Part shown: piece after piece, positions 20,035 to 23,038 of the stretch
How positions within the stretch are numbered: the stretch's first letter is position 1
How the letters are laid out: each line of letters starts with the position of its first letter
From: a virus
IMG/VR virus record: IMGVR_UViG_3300042879_001480
Span: 1 to 23,038 of that record
DNA length: 23,038 bases
Reading direction: 5' to 3' (one strand)
The notes under the pieces: generated by a model
Databases searched by the model: none
The model's input: the letters and a program-made list of their open reading frames with translations, nothing else
What the model was told of the DNA's origin: nothing
Program-made: the position numbers and the translations under genes

Positions 20035-20523
20035 ATGCCATACTCACACCCGTTCCACAAGGACTTTGTTGGCAACCATATCCGCTCGGTTCTAACCGAA
20101 TCCGACCGGGTTCTTGACGTTGGTTGCGGTTGCGGAACTTACGCCCTACTGCTTCCCGACATCAAAATGGATGGCATCGAGATTCACGAGCCGTATGTCA
20201 GCCGATTCGGTTTGCAGGACCTTTACCAAACCCTGCATATTGGGGATATTCGTGAATTTGATTTTTCGGCCTACACCTACCTGATTATGGGCGATGTCTT
20301 TGAGCATTTAACCTTTAACGAGGCGAGGCGCCTGCTTACCCGAATGAATGGCAAGAGGGTCATGATTGCCGTGCCTTATATGTACAGGCAGGGCGAATGG
20401 GAAGGGAATGTGTACGAAACGCATTGGCAACCCGACCTGACCCCCGAAGTGATGGCGTTGAGATACCCCGAACTGAAATTGCTCGTTGGGGATGCGGTAT
20501 ACGGCTACTACATAAACTACTGA
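20035..20523 (+). CDS. Class I SAM-dependent methyltransferase
   Basis: The 162-aa protein has the SAM-binding motif I VLDVGCGCGTYALLLP (residues ~23-38), an acidic end of strand 2 (GIEIHEPYV), GDIREFDF and motif IV-like LIMGDVFEHLTFNEA. It is a small Rossmann methyltransferase. Placed between two glycosyltransferases one base and three bases away, it most likely methylates a sugar, but a DNA or protein substrate cannot be excluded; there is no DPPY/NPPY motif of an amino-DNA methylase. Confidence 0.75.
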   Translation: MPYSHPFHKDFVGNHIRSVLTESDRVLDVGCGCGTYALLLPDIKMDGIEIHEPYVSRFGLQDLYQTLHIGDIREFDFSAYTYLIMGDVFEHLTFNEARRLLTRMNGKRVMIAVPYMYRQGEWEGNVYETHWQPDLTPEVMALRYPELKLLVGDAVYGYYINY

Positions 20524-20526
20524 CCT

Positions 20527-20576
20527 ATGAAACTCCAAGACCTGACCATCAACCAGTTCCAGCGTATTGGAGCCAT
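20527..20576 (+). repeat. Direct repeat of the chaperone gene 5' end (copy 1)
   Basis: Fifty bases from the ATG to GGAGCCAT repeat those at 21222-21271 with four mismatches, three of them silent. The match stops at the internal ATG (20575) that would be the original glycosyltransferase start. Confidence 0.9.
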
Positions 20577-21225
20577 GGGCATCCCCGTCATCATCAACAA
20601 CCGCAACCTGCTGACGTGGCCCAAAGCGATGGTCAGGGACTTGAGCAAGTGGGAGGGGATTGGGGACATCTACATCGTTGACAACGGTTCAACCTACGAA
20701 CCTTTGCTGGAGTGGTACGCCACCACCCCCTGCAAGGTCGTAATGCTTGGCGAAAACTTGGGCCATCAAGCCCCATGGACTTCGGGCTTGGTGCAACAAC
20801 TGGGAGAGCCTTACTATGCAGTCACGGACCCGGACCTTGACCTTTACAAGACCAGCAAGAGGACGATTCCCATGTGCTTGGAGTGGTTGCAACAATTCCC
20901 CCAAGCAGGCAAGGTCGGCCTGTCGCTACGATGGGATGACGTGCCTCCAAGGTCGTCGTACTACACCCATGTGAACAACTACGAGGCGACCCGTCAGCGT
21001 AATTCAAGGGTTATCATGGCAGCAAGGGTTGACGTGCCTATCGACACGACCTTTGCCGTTTACAATCGGCAGGAGTACTTCATCGGTGGGGTTTCGTTGC
21101 TTGAGTCAGCGAGGCACATTCCTTGGTACTATTCGGAGAAAGAACGCAAGGCTGATAAGGAGTTCAGCCAGTACCTTGCATCGGCATCGTCGGCATCGTC
21201 CTACAAAACCTTCTTGAAACTATGA
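20527..21225 (+). CDS. GT-A glycosyltransferase fused to the chaperone N-terminal tag
   Basis: A 232-aa paralogue of the 19290 enzyme sharing LLTWPKAMV, DNGSTYEPLLEWY, GENLGH, VTDPDLDL, DDVP and PIDTTFAVYNR. Unlike that enzyme it begins with 16 extra residues, MKLQDLTINQFQRIGA, that match the first 16 residues of the next gene except N9/D9. The paralogue's start corresponds to the internal Met at 20575 (MGIPVIINN), so the tag was joined in frame to a complete enzyme. At the DNA level 46 of the first 50 bases are the same as at 21222. The stop overlaps the next start (ATGA). Function as a glycosyltransferase is likely; the tag's role is unknown. Confidence 0.75.
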   Translation: MKLQDLTINQFQRIGAMGIPVIINNRNLLTWPKAMVRDLSKWEGIGDIYIVDNGSTYEPLLEWYATTPCKVVMLGENLGHQAPWTSGLVQQLGEPYYAVTDPDLDLYKTSKRTIPMCLEWLQQFPQAGKVGLSLRWDDVPPRSSYYTHVNNYEATRQRNSRVIMAARVDVPIDTTFAVYNRQEYFIGGVSLLESARHIPWYYSEKERKADKEFSQYLASASSASSYKTFLKL

Positions 21226-21271
21226 AACTCCAAGACCTGACCATCGACCAGTTCCAACGCATCGGAGCCAT
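21222..21271 (+). repeat. Direct repeat of the chaperone gene 5' end (copy 2)
   Basis: Second copy, at the start of the tail assembly chaperone gene, 695 bases downstream of the first. The two copies flank the second glycosyltransferase exactly. Confidence 0.9.
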
Positions 21272-21791
21272 TGAGTTCTCCAGCGTCCTTGGGGACTACG
21301 ACAAGCGTGCAGGAGTCGTCGCAATCGTTGAGGGGGTCAATATATCACTCGTCCGAGAGATGCCCGCCAAGAGCGTCCTAAAGCGTTACAAGGCCATTAT
21401 CAGCGAGTGGAACGCATTACCTGCCTTGGGTTACAAGCGGAAGTTCAAAGCCGGGGGCAAGTGGTGGATTCCGACGGTGTTCACGGATGAGTTGACTGCT
21501 GGGCAGTTGATTGAACTCATGGACGCAAACACCACGGACGAAAAGCAACTGCTCCAAAACCTCCACCGAATTATGGCGACCTTGTGCCGGGAAGGCGGTC
21601 TATTCGGATTCTTTCCGAAAAAGTACGACGGGGCTGCCCATGCCGAGCGAGCCGAACTGATGAAGAAACACGCCAAGGTGGGCGACGTTTGGGGGGTTGT
21701 TAGTTTTTTTTTGTTAAGTTCCGAATCCTACTTGAAAGTTTTGACCGACTATTCCAAGCACCTGATGACGAAAGCAGGGGAGTTGACGTAA
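21222..21791 (+). CDS. Tail assembly chaperone, short form
   Basis: The 189-aa product is the unshifted form of a tail assembly chaperone (G-like). Its N-terminus MKLQDLTIDQFQRIGAI and the core around VLKRYKAIISEWNALP, GGKWWIPTVFTDELTAGQ and LHRIMATLCREGG match Bacteroidetes phage proteins of this type. Chaperones of this kind bind the tape measure protein while tail tube subunits assemble. The short form continues after the nine-T run as VSFFLLSSESYLKVLTDYSK. It directly precedes tail genes and its start overlaps the preceding glycosyltransferase stop. Confidence 0.7.
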   Translation: MKLQDLTIDQFQRIGAIEFSSVLGDYDKRAGVVAIVEGVNISLVREMPAKSVLKRYKAIISEWNALPALGYKRKFKAGGKWWIPTVFTDELTAGQLIELMDANTTDEKQLLQNLHRIMATLCREGGLFGFFPKKYDGAAHAERAELMKKHAKVGDVWGVVSFFLLSSESYLKVLTDYSKHLMTKAGELT

Positions 21792-21967
21792 GCCCTCTTG
21801 CCGGGTACGGATGGCTGATGGTCGTCTGGAGGATGGCTAACAAGGACGTACTGAAATTTGACGCCATCTTTGCGATGAAGGCGGTAGAGTTTCTCAATTA
21901 CGCACTCTTGATTCACGACATCTTGGAAGCCGAACGGATGGAAGCGGAGCGAGCGAGGCGCAGATAG
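21222..21967 (+). CDS. Tail assembly chaperone, -1 frameshift extended form (G-T-like)
   Basis: A -1 shift on the T run at 21704-21712 joins the first ~164 codons to a second frame that is open from 21713 to the TAG at 21965-21967, giving about 248 residues. The added ~84 residues read PDDESRGVDVSPLAGYGWLM (part), VVWRMANKDVLKFDAIFAM and HDILEAERMEAERARRR, similar to the T parts of other chaperones, which contain a YGWL..ixRLA..D core. The T part is expected to contact tail tube protein. Short and long forms made in a fixed ratio are conserved in long-tailed phages. Confidence 0.75.
21704..21713 (+). other. Programmed -1 ribosomal frameshift site (T9G)
   Basis: Nine T's followed by G contain the in-phase slippery heptamers T TTT TTT (21704-21710) and T TTT TTG (21707-21713). 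Shifting back one base here leads into the open downstream frame of the chaperone. A homopolymer sequencing error is the alternative but is unlikely given the gene's type and position. Confidence 0.75.
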
Positions 21968-21998
21968 ACACTATCCGGCACGGGGGACATTTACCCAC

Positions 21999-22646
21999 AT
22001 GGAAACAACCATTCTCGCCAATGGGCAACCAGTAGGTAAGTTCGGTAGCGGTTCGATGAAAGGCATCGACCAAACCGCCTTGGAGGGCATTGGTTCAATC
22101 GTTGGACCCAAGGGTGGAGGCAAGTCGCCAACCCATGATGTCTTGGTCAAGTGGATAGAACGGGTCATCGAACTTGCGAAGAAAAACCTCGAAGCAGCCA
22201 ACGCAAATGCAGGGGGAACGCTCTCCGCATCTATCGTGCCGGAGGACATCGAACTATCGGCAAAGCAAATCGTCGTGGCTATCATGGCCAACCCCTATTG
22301 GAAGTACGTAGACCAAGGGGTGCGAGGCAAAACGTCAAGCCTAAAGGCTCCGAGGTCGCCATTCCAATACAGGGACAAGTTCCCACCCGCTCAAGCAATG
22401 GCCGATTGGATAGCCAACAAGGAAAAACTTGTTGTGCCGACCTATTCGCGTGAACTCAAGCGGATGCGGACGAAGCAGGAGCAAGGGTTGGTGGATGGCA
22501 GGTCGGTTGCCTATTGGGTATTCCAGCGAGGAACACGGGCCACGAACTTCATGTCTAACGCCCTATCCCCCGAAATGATAGAGGTCCTTACCGAAAATAT
22601 CGCAGAGGCCCTTGGCAAATCCATAAGCGTAGCAACCAAACTATAA
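21999..22646 (+). CDS. Tail-associated/HK97 gp10-like protein
   Basis: The 215-aa product has a long N-terminal helix (VKWIERVIELAKKNLEAANA), a short beta region (TLSASIVPEDIEL, QIVVAIMANPYWKYVDQGVRG) and a C-terminal helical part with PFQYRDKFPPAQAMADWI and SVAYWVFQRGT. The pattern YWKYVDQGVRG followed by PF.YRDK.PP and an AY-type helix is seen in neck or tail completion proteins of the HK97 gp10 kind. It follows the tail assembly chaperone by 31 bases and precedes another structural gene by 1 base. Role inferred from pattern and context. Confidence 0.55.
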   Translation: METTILANGQPVGKFGSGSMKGIDQTALEGIGSIVGPKGGGKSPTHDVLVKWIERVIELAKKNLEAANANAGGTLSASIVPEDIELSAKQIVVAIMANPYWKYVDQGVRGKTSSLKAPRSPFQYRDKFPPAQAMADWIANKEKLVVPTYSRELKRMRTKQEQGLVDGRSVAYWVFQRGTRATNFMSNALSPEMIEVLTENIAEALGKSISVATKL

Positions 22647-22647
22647 A

Positions 22648-23038
22648 ATGGCAACAACCGTCCTTTCCGGGTCGCCCCAAGTGGCTACACCCGTTTACAA
22701 CAAGATGCTCTTCAAGGTCAGCGGTTCGCTGATTGCTCAACCCAATTACAGGTACGTCTGCGATGTCAAGAACCCAGCAGGGACCACCCTTGCCCGGCTC
22801 AAGTGCGACAAACTTCCAACCACCAACTTCGGATTCTTTGACGTTGCCAAGGTTGTGGAAACGCTGATCGCACCGACTAAGCCATCGCTGACCCAAACGG
22901 GATTCGTGGATCATGCCGGGTATTATTCGGGGTATCGCCTTGACTTCATGGAGGAATACGGAAACACCCCAGTCGTGCAGACAGGAACCGTTACCACCGT
23001 GTCGGGCCGTGTTGCCTTTGCAGGAAACTTGGAGCAGT
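22648..23038 (+). CDS. Tail/baseplate structural protein, 3' end outside window
   Basis: The frame starts at the ATG at 22648 (one base after the previous stop) and remains open to the window end, giving 130 residues. The visible part is beta-rich: MATTVLSGSPQVATPVYNKM, LFKVSGSLIAQPNYRYVCDV, GTTLARLKCDK, then FGFFDVAKVVETLI and a VVQTGTVTTVSGRVAF strand pair. An opening SPQ...TPVYN...F followed by YRYVCDV and a FDV...V helix occurs in Bacteroidetes phage tail proteins near the tape measure gene. Exact role unknown. Confidence 0.6.
   Translation, partial: MATTVLSGSPQVATPVYNKMLFKVSGSLIAQPNYRYVCDVKNPAGTTLARLKCDKLPTTNFGFFDVAKVVETLIAPTKPSLTQTGFVDHAGYYSGYRLDFMEEYGNTPVVQTGTVTTVSGRVAFAGNLEQ

Noticed and set aside
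21704-21712. T9 run as a plain sequencing error that splits one gene
   Set aside because: Both frames stay open beyond the run and tail assembly chaperones normally have a slippery site here, so a programmed shift explains it better; raw reads would settle it.
21865-21877. CATCTTTG box followed by ATG, like a leaderless start
   Set aside because: It lies inside the frameshift-extended frame of the chaperone and would give only a 30-codon product; probably chance.

Overview
The window is part of the genome of a tailed, double-stranded DNA phage, probably siphovirus-like, that most likely infects a member of the Bacteroidetes. Three things point to the host. The primase-helicase has the BT4734/PriCT_2/VirE layout. 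Several start regions carry the Bacteroidetes promoter box TAnnTTTG, and A/C-rich leaders stand where Shine-Dalgarno sites would be expected. The portal, connector and tail-terminator proteins look like those of Bacteroidetes phages. Genes are packed tightly with many ATGA and TAATG junctions, and all but two read on the + strand. I see no integrase, tRNA, reverse transcriptase or CRISPR array.

Layout: 1-5.2 kb holds a portal protein (5' end outside the window), a head-tail connector, a tail terminator, small virion proteins and a receptor-binding fibre with lectin-like domains. 5.2-7.2 kb is a lysis region: holin, coiled-coil membrane protein (spanin-like), metallophosphoesterase, then a two-gene minus-strand operon with an N-acetylmuramoyl-L-alanine amidase. 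7.4-9.7 kb is an early region: small proteins that share an identical 15-base leader, a putative ssDNA-annealing protein, a winged-helix protein and a miniature SSB-like protein ending in DGDMPF. 9.7-14.0 kb is the replication core: a leader with a strong intrinsic terminator, the primase-helicase, a 195-bp intergenic region with the symmetric layout of a replication origin, an SF2 helicase with a zinc ribbon, and a VRR-NUC nuclease. 14.0-16.9 kb holds small accessory genes: a lipoprotein, a repeat array with a coupled leader peptide, a DUF551-like protein, a DnaA domain IV-like protein, a sigma-like protein and a CxxC membrane protein. 16.9-18.5 kb holds terS and terL.

After terL comes a cassette of three glycosyltransferase-like genes and one methyltransferase (18.6-21.2 kb). 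It is inserted before a tail-assembly-chaperone gene that carries a clear -1 programmed frameshift site (nine T's) and an open downstream frame. The last glycosyltransferase of the cassette starts with a copy of the chaperone's first 16 codons, so it is a fusion that records how the cassette was inserted. Two more tail genes follow, the last cut by the window edge.

Most unusual items: the dyad-symmetric iteron/(TG)10 origin candidate at 12.0-12.3 kb; the chaperone-tagged glycosyltransferase; the terminator/attenuator leader ahead of the primase; and the tandem repeats at 14.2-14.3 kb that create a 13-codon leader peptide coupled by TAATG to a gene with the same first six codons. No capsid or protease gene is visible, and no DNA polymerase; the capsid genes presumably lie outside the window. 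All functional calls come from reading motifs, with no database search.
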